Below are positions 1-6,958 of a DNA stretch of 15,371 nucleotides, in pieces. The stretch's first letter is position 1. Every line of letters starts with the position of its first letter. The DNA lies in NCBI GenBank assembly GCA_003647095.1, contig QMME01000056.1, positions 1 through 15,371 of the forward strand, given 5' to 3'. The notes beneath the pieces are model-generated. The model saw only the letters and a program-made list of their open reading frames with translations. It was not told where the DNA came from and did not search any database. This stretch comes from Deltaproteobacteria bacterium. Lineage in GTDB: Bacteria > Myxococcota > B64-G9. Both the position numbers and the translations under genes were made by a program.

Positions 1-915
1 CAGGAAGGTCACCGCGTTCAACCAGGTGGGGGCACCCAGGTCGACGGCCTGGAGCCGGGATTCACCGGGACGACGCACGAACAACTTGCCCTCCTGGCTG
101 GTGATGAACAGCTGCCGGCCGCGCACGGCCAGCCCGTAGAAATGCAGTTTGCTGCCGGCCGGCAACAACCGCCAGCTGGCTCCCGCGTCGCTGCTCTCCT
201 GCAAGGTTCCCTCGGCACCGGCCGCCAGCACCCGCTGTCCATCAAGGACCAGCACGTCGAACAGCAGGTTGCCCGAGGCGCCGGGTTGGCGACGCCAGGT
301 ACGCCCGCCGTCCGCGGTGTGCAGGATGATGCCGAACTCTCCCACCACCCAGCCCTGCTGGCCGTCGGCGAAGGTCACGGCGTTGAGCCGGGCCTCATCG
401 GCCGCGCCTTCGTTCTCCCGCTCGGCATCCGAGATCACTCCGCCCTGTTCGGCGGGAGGAGGGGTGGCATCGTACTGCTGGGGTTGCCAGCTCCGGCCCC
501 CGTCCGCCGAGTGCAGGATGGTGCCGAAGGCGCCCACCGCCCAGGCCTGGTCGTCGGGCAGGAAGACGACATCGAACAGGTGCTCCCGGCAGCCGCTGTC
601 GCGTTTCTGCCAGCTCCGGCCGGCGTCGGAGCTGGTCAGCACCAGCCCCGAGCGCCCTACCATTATGCCCCGGCCGTCGGCCAGCAAGGCCACCGCGAAC
701 AAGGCTTCGCCGGTGGGTACGGTGATGCGTTGCCAGGTACTCCCGCGGTCGTCCGAGCGCAGCACCAGGCCCGGGTAGCCGACGGCCAGGACCACCCGGC
801 CGGAGGCGGCAACCTGGTAGAACTTGTCCCGGTGGGAGATGTGCCCGGGAAAATCAGCAGCCCGCGCCGCGTTCCACAGCAATGACAGGCAGAGAAGGAA
901 CCGCGCCGCTCTCAT
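1..915 (-). CDS. YCF48-like beta-propeller protein, exported (partial, C-terminus beyond left edge)
   Basis: The reading frame is open from the ATG at 915 to the window edge, giving 305 visible residues and no stop. Residues 1-20 look like a signal peptide ending in ARA before ADFPG, so the protein is probably periplasmic. At least five repeats of the form GxxGxxLxSxDxGxxW are visible (for example GYPGLVLRSDDRGSTW near residue 46, GAFGTILHSADGGRSW near 128, GEFGIILHTADGGRTW near 192). These are the blades of the YCF48/BNR-type propeller, a family named after a photosystem II assembly factor but common in non-phototrophs. An acidic linker (about 155-175) separates two repeats. The ATG overlaps the stop of the DUF1329 gene as ATGA, so the two are translationally coupled. 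In proteobacteria, DUF1302, DUF1329 and YCF48 genes often sit beside an RND/MMPL exporter; if so here, it would lie left of the window. The exact role is unknown, and a scaffold or assembly function is inference. Confidence 0.85.
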   Translation of the reverse strand, partial: MRAARFLLCLSLLWNAARAADFPGHISHRDKFYQVAASGRVVLAVGYPGLVLRSDDRGSTWQRITVPTGEALFAVALLADGRGIMVGRSGLVLTSSDAGRSWQKRDSGCREHLFDVVFLPDDQAWAVGAFGTILHSADGGRSWQPQQYDATPPPAEQGGVISDAERENEGAADEARLNAVTFADGQQGWVVGEFGIILHTADGGRTWRRQPGASGNLLFDVLVLDGQRVLAAGAEGTLQESSDAGASWRLLPAGSKLHFYGLAVRGRQLFITSQEGKLFVRRPGESRLQAVDLGAPTWLNAVTFL

Positions 916-2183
916 CTGCCACGCTTTCGCAGGTTCGACAGGGTGAACATCTTCGGATTCAGGTCGGTGTTGGCCTTGACCTTGTCGAAATGAATGATGG
1001 TGGCATGTTCGGATTGCAGGTCCACCACCACGCAGGTGGCATACAGCGGCGGCATGCTCTCCGGATCGGGAGAGTCATTGACCCCGATGAGAACCAGCTT
1101 CCACAATTGTCCCTTCTTGTCGTAGGTCTCCTTGTAGGGAATGTAGAAGGTCTCGGCATCGAAGTACATGATCTGCTTGGTGTAGGGGTAATCGGGAAAC
1201 TTGGCGGTCACCTCCACCACGTAGACCGGCCGGGGTTCGTACTTCTGCTTGGGATTCCAGTAGGGCGGGTGATCCAGGTCCCAGCACTTGCGGGCGTTTT
1301 TCTTGCCCAGCTTGGCATGGGCGTGCATGGGCATGAACAGGGTCTTCTTTTCCAGCAACTTCCAGCTCATCCACTCGGGATAGCCCATGTAACCCCGCAC
1401 ATCCTCGTAGAGCAGATCGGTGGAGTTCCAGGTGTCGCCACGGGTGCCGAAGGTGTTGCGCAGCACCCGGCGCATGGCCGGCACGTAGATGTGTCCCTGC
1501 TGGTCCAGGGGATCGACGGAGCGCGAGTACAGCGCTCCGAATCCCTTCTTGTCGTACGGTTCCAGGGCGTAGGTGATGGAGGTGTACTGCAGGCCCTTGT
1601 CGAGGAACTGCTTGATGGCCGGGATGGGCTCCAGGTCGGTGCGGTTGATGGTGCGGATGATGAAGGCCCAGCGCCAGAACTCGGTATGCTCGATACCGTT
1701 GGTCCCGGAGATCCAGAACACCGTGTAATAGGTGTCGCCGTCGTCGCCGTTGTAGGCATACTGGTAATTCCAGGCCACTTCCAGGCCGTTGCGGGGCTGG
1801 GGGAAGGGCAGGCCGGCGGTGTAGTTGCGCAGACCCCGCTTGCGGAATTCCTTGCCCACGTCGACGATCTGCGGCTGGCCGCGGTACTTGTTGGTGGCTT
1901 CGATGTAGCCGTCCGACGGCCGTATGGGCTGGTAGGCAACGGTCTTCAGCACCAGGCCGTACTTTTCGATCCACATCTTCATGGATGGCGCCAGCCATCT
2001 TTCGTACTTGGCGACGTTTTTCTTGTTGATGGTGGTACCGGCGGGAATCTTCAGGGCTTCCGGATCCGGCTTGAAGCCCACTTGCTCGCCCCATTTCTCG
2101 GCGGTGATCGGCTCCTGGGCGCCAGCCGCGGCTTGCAGCAACAGCCAGGTGCCGGCAAACAAGATGGTCACGATTCGTTTCAT
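912..2183 (-). CDS. DUF1329 family periplasmic/outer-membrane-associated protein
   Basis: A 423-residue protein with a clear signal peptide (about 1-22, cut after AGA before QEPIT). The mature part matches the DUF1329 family: an N-terminal stretch with 'AEKWGEQVGFKPDP', the region around 'NGIEHTEFWRW', a middle 'YMGYPEWMSWKLLEKK' and a late 'DAETFYIPYKETYDKKGQLWK'. The family resembles the lipoprotein-binding LolA/LolB fold, a curved sheet that carries acyl chains; this is family knowledge, not seen here. The length is near the usual 420-460. The ATG at 2183 has a Shine-Dalgarno AGGAAGG and lies 13 bases after the DUF1302 stop. DUF1329 and DUF1302 genes almost always occur as a pair, suggesting a periplasmic carrier that hands a hydrophobic ligand to or from the barrel. 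The substrate cannot be read from the sequence. Confidence 0.9.
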   Translation of the reverse strand: MKRIVTILFAGTWLLLQAAAGAQEPITAEKWGEQVGFKPDPEALKIPAGTTINKKNVAKYERWLAPSMKMWIEKYGLVLKTVAYQPIRPSDGYIEATNKYRGQPQIVDVGKEFRKRGLRNYTAGLPFPQPRNGLEVAWNYQYAYNGDDGDTYYTVFWISGTNGIEHTEFWRWAFIIRTINRTDLEPIPAIKQFLDKGLQYTSITYALEPYDKKGFGALYSRSVDPLDQQGHIYVPAMRRVLRNTFGTRGDTWNSTDLLYEDVRGYMGYPEWMSWKLLEKKTLFMPMHAHAKLGKKNARKCWDLDHPPYWNPKQKYEPRPVYVVEVTAKFPDYPYTKQIMYFDAETFYIPYKETYDKKGQLWKLVLIGVNDSPDPESMPPLYATCVVVDLQSEHATIIHFDKVKANTDLNPKMFTLSNLRKRGR

Positions 2184-2196
2184 GGCAACCTTCCTC

Positions 2197-3852
2197 TCAG
2201 AACTGGTACAGGATCTTGAGGTTTACCTCGTCGCGATCCCGGAACAGGCCCACCCCCTTGTAGGCATCGGCCCCGAAGAAGTCGTTCAGGGCCAGGTTCA
2301 GGCGCCAGTGATCGCCCAGGCGTACACCCAGCTGCGCCGAGATGAAGCCGCTGTTGGGATAGATATAGGCGGCCACCAGCTTGGGGGTCAGCAGGCCGTT
2401 GAGGTATTGCGTCAGCACGGCGAAGATGAACTTCATCGAGTCCCACTGGCGCAGCTTGAACTCGTTGAAGCCGGGCACCTGCACCAGCAACTCGCGGTCT
2501 TCCTTGGTCATGCCCGGCACCATGGAGTGCATGAACTGGAAGACGAACAGGAAGTTCTGGGCCGGGTTGAGGAAGCGGATCATGGTGGGGCGCATGATCA
2601 CCAGCGCGTAGTTGATGGTGGTCCGGCGCGGGTTGTCGAAATAGTAGCGCTCCTCGCGGTTGGGATCCTGGTGCTTGCGATAGGTGGTGGAGGTCTGGGG
2701 AAACATGTGGTTGGGCTCCACGGCCGCCTCCAGGCGCACCACCGCCCCGATGGGGCTTTCCAGCGACCAGTCCAGGGAAAAACCCGCCACGTGGGTGCGG
2801 GGAAAACCCAGGTAGAGCTTTTCCATGTGGTTGGAGTCGAGAAAGCCGCTGGGCAGGCGGATGAGATCGTAGTAAAGCGGTATCGGGGGCGACAGCTGGT
2901 GGGTATAGTAGTAGACCAGGGTGTAGGTCATGCTGTTGCTCAAAGACCCCTTCCAGCGGAAGCCGAAGCGCATGGTGTCGTCGATGCTGTTGCGGGGGTA
3001 GAGAAACACCTTCTCGTCCACGATGAAGGGCGAAGGAGTATTGCTGTAGGGCAGGCCCCAGGCCCCCACGAAGGTCAGGGGAGTGGTGACCAGGTCCTCG
3101 GGGCGATCCAGGCCCGGCACCCATACCAGCTCCAGGCTGTGATCGATATCGGTGAACTCGATGAGGGTCTTGAGGATCCACAGGGGGATGCGCGTGTCCT
3201 CGAACGACTCCAACGGGCCGAAGTGCCAGGTGGTGTTGGCGGGGTTGATGACGTCCAGCAGCTGGTACTGGCCGGTGTCGCCCCAGGTCACCTGCTGGCG
3301 GCCGATGCGGAAAGACAGCCAGTCGGTGGGATAGGCGTCCACGTAGAACTCGCGCAGGTCGAACTCCTGGTAGTAGTTTCTCAACACGAACTGGCGGGCC
3401 TCGCGCCGTCGCTGCGCCGGGCTGGTGGACGTCGAGGGAGTGGGCATCTGGGCCCACTCGTCGGCGTCCGTCTCCAGCGACCGCGCCGCCCGGAAGACCG
3501 CGTGCAGGTTGACGTCCTCGTGCGGCTTCCAGTCGCCCTCGAGCTGCAGGGTGGCCCGGAACATGGACAGGCTGCCGGGATCCTGGCCGTGGCTGGTGGG
3601 ATAACAGGGCTTGTTGGGGGTCATCACCGGATCGCAGGGCTCGTCGGTCCACAGGTCGGTGCTGGTCTTTACGAAGGCCTCGTTGTCGTAGGGCTGGAAC
3701 ATGTTCGACAGCAGGGGCACGAAGGTGCCGGCCTGCAGCGACACGTAACCGTTCACGTTCAGCGAGGATTCCTCGTCGTATTCCTGGCAGTAGGCCGCCT
3801 CCGGCAGCAGGCCCGCCAGCAATACTGCGGCCAGAACGAATGCTCGTCTCAC
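2197..3852 (-). CDS. DUF1302 family outer membrane beta-barrel protein
   Basis: A 551-residue protein with a signal peptide (about 1-22) followed by an acidic mature N-terminus and 'NVNGYVSLQAGTF', a typical first barrel strand. Many alternating hydrophobic/aromatic strands follow, and the chain ends in 'LKILYQF', the terminal-Phe signal read by the BAM machinery. 'IGRQQVTWGDTGQYQLLDVINP' (about residues 180-201) is a hallmark of DUF1302. The family is a predicted porin-like barrel, often linked to export or uptake of hydrophobic compounds together with DUF1329. The start is GTG at 3852 with GGGAGG six bases upstream; the nearby ATG at 3856 runs straight into a stop. A short Cys pair (DEPCDP...KPCYP, near 70-82) may be a disulfide in a loop. 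It follows the lipoprotein gene by 25 bases, in one operon. The transported substrate is unknown. Confidence 0.9.
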   Translation of the reverse strand: MRRAFVLAAVLLAGLLPEAAYCQEYDEESSLNVNGYVSLQAGTFVPLLSNMFQPYDNEAFVKTSTDLWTDEPCDPVMTPNKPCYPTSHGQDPGSLSMFRATLQLEGDWKPHEDVNLHAVFRAARSLETDADEWAQMPTPSTSTSPAQRRREARQFVLRNYYQEFDLREFYVDAYPTDWLSFRIGRQQVTWGDTGQYQLLDVINPANTTWHFGPLESFEDTRIPLWILKTLIEFTDIDHSLELVWVPGLDRPEDLVTTPLTFVGAWGLPYSNTPSPFIVDEKVFLYPRNSIDDTMRFGFRWKGSLSNSMTYTLVYYYTHQLSPPIPLYYDLIRLPSGFLDSNHMEKLYLGFPRTHVAGFSLDWSLESPIGAVVRLEAAVEPNHMFPQTSTTYRKHQDPNREERYYFDNPRRTTINYALVIMRPTMIRFLNPAQNFLFVFQFMHSMVPGMTKEDRELLVQVPGFNEFKLRQWDSMKFIFAVLTQYLNGLLTPKLVAAYIYPNSGFISAQLGVRLGDHWRLNLALNDFFGADAYKGVGLFRDRDEVNLKILYQF

Positions 3853-3877
3853 GGCATCCTCCCGTCCGGACTCGATC

Positions 3878-4651
3878 TTACTGGCAGTCTGCCGGCGTGG
3901 GGTTGGCCGTGAGGGCGTCGTCGGCGTAGATGTTGCTGATCAGCAGGGTGTTCTCGGCGCCGAAGGTTACCACGTCGACACTGCCCTTCTCCTCGCCGTT
4001 GATCACGATCTTCATGGTCACCGGACCGGGTTCCATGTTGGCGATGAGAAACAGCCCGTTGTTGGGGTGGGTGGAGTCGCGCCCGTTGACGGGGTCGTCG
4101 GCGGTGGGCTTGACCGGCAGCTCGTTGCCGCCGAAGTAACGCACCGCGCCCGTGGCCGGCTCGTCCACCACCTGGGCGCAGCCGATGGGCTCTTCCTCGC
4201 CCTGGGCGTTGACCCAGTAGATGGAGCCGGCCACCACGCCCTTGCTGGTGTCGAGGGTTACCCCTCCCAGGGCCGGGGCCATCTGGTAGGTGCCCAGGTC
4301 GACCAGCCACAACTCCTCGTCCTGGGCGGTGGTGGAAATGTTGAACTGGTAGGTGTCGACGTGCTCACCGGGCACCTCGTGGCAGAGAAAGCCCACCTTC
4401 TCCCCGGGCAGTCCCTCGAAGGTAATCGAACCGTCCGGCTCGGAAACCTCCTCGAAGCCGGCCAGCGGCTGGCCGGTGGAGTTGTCCACGGCGGTGACGG
4501 TGATGCCCCCCATGGGCGTACGACTCATGCGATCCTTGACCGTGGCCTTGAACTGGGCGGCCGACTCTCCGTCTCCGCCGCAGGCCGGCAACACCACGAC
4601 CAGGGTGAACAGTACCCCCCACAGACCCGCCAATGTCTTTTTCACGTGCAT
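3878..4651 (-). CDS. Lipoprotein with carboxypeptidase-regulatory-like domain, first gene of the DUF1302/DUF1329 operon
   Basis: A 257-residue protein whose N-terminus is a lipoprotein signal: KK at 4-5, a hydrophobic core, and lipobox LPAC with the lipidated Cys at 24, followed by GGDGES. Residues 34-75 ('FKATVKDRMSRTPMGGITVTAVD', 'GQPLAGFEEVSEPDGSITFEGLPG') look like a beta-sandwich of the carboxypeptidase-regulatory type (CarboxypepD_reg). The C-terminal half has a similar beta-rich pattern ('GGVTLDTSKGVVAGSIYWV', 'NGLFLIANMEPGPVTMKI') and may be a second such domain. The ATG at 4651 has a strong AGGAGG. It heads the operon and is transcribed away from the Cys-rich lipoprotein gene. I recognise no specific family; a surface or periplasmic accessory to the barrel is inference. 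Confidence 0.8.
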   Translation of the reverse strand: MHVKKTLAGLWGVLFTLVVVLPACGGDGESAAQFKATVKDRMSRTPMGGITVTAVDNSTGQPLAGFEEVSEPDGSITFEGLPGEKVGFLCHEVPGEHVDTYQFNISTTAQDEELWLVDLGTYQMAPALGGVTLDTSKGVVAGSIYWVNAQGEEEPIGCAQVVDEPATGAVRYFGGNELPVKPTADDPVNGRDSTHPNNGLFLIANMEPGPVTMKIVINGEEKGSVDVVTFGAENTLLISNIYADDALTANPTPADCQ

Positions 4652-4824
4652 GGCCTTCCTCCTTGTTTGTCCGATTTCGATTTAGCCAATTACCTTGACA
4701 GTTATCATCTTGGTTGTCAAACAATCCCGGCCCGGGATCAATCCGGCATTGATCTGTCGGGCTTTTGGTGCCAGCATGGTGCTCGCCAGCAACACGACGG
4801 GCCCCGGCCCGCGGGGAGGAACAA
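4652..4824. promoter_or_regulatory. Divergent intergenic control region with three adjacent inverted repeats
   Basis: This 173-base gap separates two divergent genes and is locally more AT-rich than its surroundings. It holds TTGACA (4695-4700) facing TGTCAA (4715-4720), which could be a -35 box on each strand or a two-fold operator with a 14-base centre; I see no good -10 at 16-18 bases on either strand. Next to it are ATCCCGG-C-CCGGGAT (4724-4738) and GATCAAT-CCGGC-ATTGATC (4736-4754), both perfect and overlapping by 3 bases. A further small hairpin, CCCCG-GCCCG-CGGGG (4802-4816), abuts the Shine-Dalgarno of the plus-strand gene. The repeats are seen directly; a role as binding sites for a regulator of both operons is inference. 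Confidence 0.5.
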
Positions 4825-5238
4825 ATGAAGAGCATAGTAAGCGGTTTTTTCCTGGTACTCCTGGCGGCTTCCTGCCACCCCCAACCCAAGCCGCCGGAGA
4901 CGGCCTACGACCCGGCCCTGCTCGAGGCCGCCCGCGAGGCCGCCCGCGAACAGGAATTGGAGCGGCAGCAACAAGCCCAGCAGGCCGAACAAGTCCAACC
5001 GGTAAAGGGTCAATGCAGCCGCGAGGAAGGCGGCTGTCCACCCGGCTACTTCTGCTGGGATTCCTACTTCTGCAAGCAGGGATTCACCGACCAGTGCACC
5101 GCCTCCGGCGACAAGCGCTGCCACAAGCTCTGTGACAACGACGCCGACTGCCCTCACCGCATGCCGCATTGCCGGGCCAAGCCCATCTTCTCCGGCTCGG
5201 AACGCGGCAGCGAGGTCAAGTTCTGTGTCGCGGAGTGA
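4825..5238 (+). CDS. Small Cys-rich lipoprotein
   Basis: A 137-residue protein. The signal has lipobox LAASC with the lipidated Cys at 17, followed by a Pro-rich stretch (18-25), a charged Ala/Glu/Gln/Arg helix (about 29-57, probably a short coiled coil or spacer) and a domain of about 75 residues with ten cysteines (64, 71, 77, 83, 91, 99, 103, 109, 116, 134). The Cys pattern (GGCPPGYFCWDSYFC, then CHKLCDNDADCP) resembles the EGF/dickkopf-like Cys-rich lipoprotein modules common in Myxococcota and their relatives, so disulfides in the periplasm or on the surface are expected. The ATG at 4825 is preceded by GGGGAGGA; the frame is open further upstream, but the lipobox and this site fix the start. 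Its end overlaps the start of the next gene by 14 bases, so the two are coupled. Function unknown. Confidence 0.8.
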   Translation: MKSIVSGFFLVLLAASCHPQPKPPETAYDPALLEAAREAAREQELERQQQAQQAEQVQPVKGQCSREEGGCPPGYFCWDSYFCKQGFTDQCTASGDKRCHKLCDNDADCPHRMPHCRAKPIFSGSERGSEVKFCVAE

Positions 5239-6610
5239 GCAGCCGGCACACCTCCCCACGTCACTGGAGCGGCTGGCGGGATTTTCCGTCGACTGCCGCT
5301 GTGGACGCCGTCACAGCGTGGAGATGCAGGGAGCCCGGGTCGCCCCCGGGGCCCGCCGCCTGGTGGTGGAATGGGCGCGCCGGGTAGGCCGCCGGCTGCC
5401 CGTGTGCCTGGTGGACGACGGCCGGACCCACGAGCTGGCGGGACGCGAGGTGGGACGGCTGCTCGAGCGGGACGGTTACCGCCTGCGCCACTGCCAGCTG
5501 CCGGACGGCGCCGGGGGCCGACCGCATGCCGACGAACACACCCTGGAACTGGTGGCCCGGGCGCTGGCCGACTGCGCCCTGGCGGTGGCCGTGGGTTCGG
5601 GTACGGTGAACGACCTGACCAAGCTGGCCTCCTTCCGCGCCGGCATTCCCTACCTGGTAGTGGCCACGGCTCCTTCCATGAACGGTTACACCTCGGCCAT
5701 CGCCGCCATCACCGTCTCCGGCCTCAAGCGCACGGTGGCCTGTCACCAGCCGCTGGCGGTGCTGGCCGACCTGGAGCTGATAACCCGGGCCCCGGCGGAG
5801 TTGGTGGCCGCCGGCCTGGGAGACCTGGAATCGAAACCCACCGCCACGGCCGACTTCCGCCTGGCGGGCTGGCTGCGCGACGAGTACTATTGCCCCGAGC
5901 CGGAGCGGGTTGTCCTGGAAGCGGAGGCCCGGGTGGCCGCGGCCGCGGCCGACATCGGCGCCGGGGATCCCCAGGCACTGGCCGTGCTCTGCGAGGCGTT
6001 GCTGCTCAGCGGCATCTCCATGAAGCTGGCCGGCACCTCGGCCCCGGCCTCGGGAGCCGAGCACCTCATCAGCCACTTCTGGGACATGACCGCACCCGGC
6101 GAGGGACGGGTGGAGGGCTGGCACGGCGCCCAGGTGGGCGTGGCCACCATCGTCAGTGCCACCCTCTACGAGAAACTGCGCCAGGTGGATCCGGCATCCA
6201 TCGACGGCGAGCGGCTGCTGCGCCAGCGTCCCGACCTGGCCGGCGACGAGCAGCTGCGCCGGACCCACCAGCACTGGTACCAGCAGGCCCGGATGGAGCT
6301 GCAGGCCAAGACCCCCGGTAACGAACAGTTGCGCCGGGAGCTGGACAGGCTGCTCTCGGGCTGGGACGAACTGTGGCGGTTTCTCGGCGATACCATGCGT
6401 CCGCCGGAACGCATCCGCTCCATCCTGGCCGCCGGGGGAGCGCCGGTGACCGTGTCCGGCCTGGGTCTCGACGCCGGCCACCTGCGCGCTGCCTTCCTGG
6501 CGGCGCGCCAGATAAGATCCCGCTTCACGGTGCTCGACCTGGCCGCCGAGCTGGGCCTGCTGGAATCCCTCCGTGACGCGGTGCTCGCGGAATCGGGGTG
6601 CTTGCGCTAG
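5225..6610 (+). CDS. sn-glycerol-1-phosphate dehydrogenase-like protein (EgsA/AraM family)
   Basis: A 461-residue protein of the iron-containing alcohol dehydrogenase/dehydroquinate synthase fold, closest by motif to glycerol-1-phosphate dehydrogenases, which reduce dihydroxyacetone phosphate with NAD(P)H to sn-glycerol-1-phosphate. Visible motifs: CRCGRRH (24-30), usual near the N-terminus of bacterial AraM; the dinucleotide loop GSGTVND (124-130); TAPSMNGYTS (148-157); and the three expected metal ligands, Asp200 in GLGDLESK, His280 in SGAEHL and His300 in WHGAQVG. At 461 residues it is longer than the usual 350-400, with the excess mostly in a C-terminal helical part. The start is GTG at 5225 with GAGG nine bases upstream, inside the end of the lipoprotein gene; an ATG at 5324 would cut off the CRCGRRH motif. 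The product could feed an ether or other G1P-based lipid, or the enzyme may act on another polyol phosphate. Confidence 0.85.
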   Translation: MSRSEQPAHLPTSLERLAGFSVDCRCGRRHSVEMQGARVAPGARRLVVEWARRVGRRLPVCLVDDGRTHELAGREVGRLLERDGYRLRHCQLPDGAGGRPHADEHTLELVARALADCALAVAVGSGTVNDLTKLASFRAGIPYLVVATAPSMNGYTSAIAAITVSGLKRTVACHQPLAVLADLELITRAPAELVAAGLGDLESKPTATADFRLAGWLRDEYYCPEPERVVLEAEARVAAAAADIGAGDPQALAVLCEALLLSGISMKLAGTSAPASGAEHLISHFWDMTAPGEGRVEGWHGAQVGVATIVSATLYEKLRQVDPASIDGERLLRQRPDLAGDEQLRRTHQHWYQQARMELQAKTPGNEQLRRELDRLLSGWDELWRFLGDTMRPPERIRSILAAGGAPVTVSGLGLDAGHLRAAFLAARQIRSRFTVLDLAAELGLLESLRDAVLAESGCLR

Positions 6611-6739
6611 GAGCGGAGCGTGGATTTTTGTATTGCATTGACCCCGGCCCGGTGGTACGTTGCCTTCCCTGAATCTTGAAAGAAGGAGCAGAACCTGAAA
6701 CCCCGGCCAGGGTGCCGGGCAGCAGAAAGGGGTGTGGTC
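6611..6739 (+). promoter_or_regulatory. Leader of the histone-like gene: weak promoter candidate and hairpin
   Basis: This 129-base gap probably holds the start of a separate transcript. A weak candidate promoter is TTGCAT (6633-6638), a 17-base spacer and TACGTT (6656-6661), each matching only about half of the sigma-70 consensus. A perfect hairpin, CCCGGC-N6-GCCGGG (6702-6719), follows and ends about seven bases before the AAAGGGG ribosome site (6726-6732). It has no T-run, so it is more likely a leader structure than a terminator of the upstream gene. Confidence 0.3.
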
Positions 6740-6925
6740 ATGGCAAAGAAGCAGGAAATCCTGGTAGTGGTCAGCAAGGTCAAGGATTACATCAAGTCCA
6801 AGAAGATGATGACCTCCAGCGATCTGGCCCCGGCCCTGAGCGCCGAGGTGCAGGCGTTGCTGGACAAGGCCATCAAGCGCTGCAAGGCCAACAAGCGCAG
6901 CACCGTTCGCGCCGACGATCTGTAA
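6740..6925 (+). CDS. Bacterial histone-fold protein (Bdellovibrio HBb/Bd0055 type)
   Basis: A 61-residue, Lys/Arg-rich protein that appears to be a single histone fold and nothing more: a first helix with ILVVVSKVKDYIKSK (7-21), a loop MMTSSD (23-28), a long central helix (about 29-51, LAPALSAEVQALLDKA and so on) and the closing KRSTVRADDL (52-61). The last segment carries the Arg-Thr...Asp pattern (R53, T55, D60) typical of the second loop and third helix of histones. Length and motif order match the short bacterial histones described from Bdellovibrio (Bd0055) and Leptospira, which lack tails and dimerise; Bd0055 is an abundant nucleoid protein. ATG 6740 is preferred because AAAGGGG lies about seven bases upstream; the GTG at 6734 would leave almost no spacing. 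It lies between a metabolic enzyme and a DedA gene, with no evident functional link to either. The assignment is by motif reading only. Confidence 0.8.
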   Translation: MAKKQEILVVVSKVKDYIKSKKMMTSSDLAPALSAEVQALLDKAIKRCKANKRSTVRADDL

Positions 6926-6958
6926 TTCCTCCCCGGCCATCCGGTATCCAGTCCGGAC

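Noticed and set aside
882..3912. Long plus-strand open frames opposite the DUF1329 and DUF1302 genes
   Set aside because: They are antisense shadows in GC-rich DNA: they lack domain motifs, while the minus-strand frames have signal peptides and family signatures.
6702..6719. Hairpin as terminator of the dehydrogenase transcript
   Set aside because: No T-run follows; the next bases are the ribosome-binding site of the histone-like gene.
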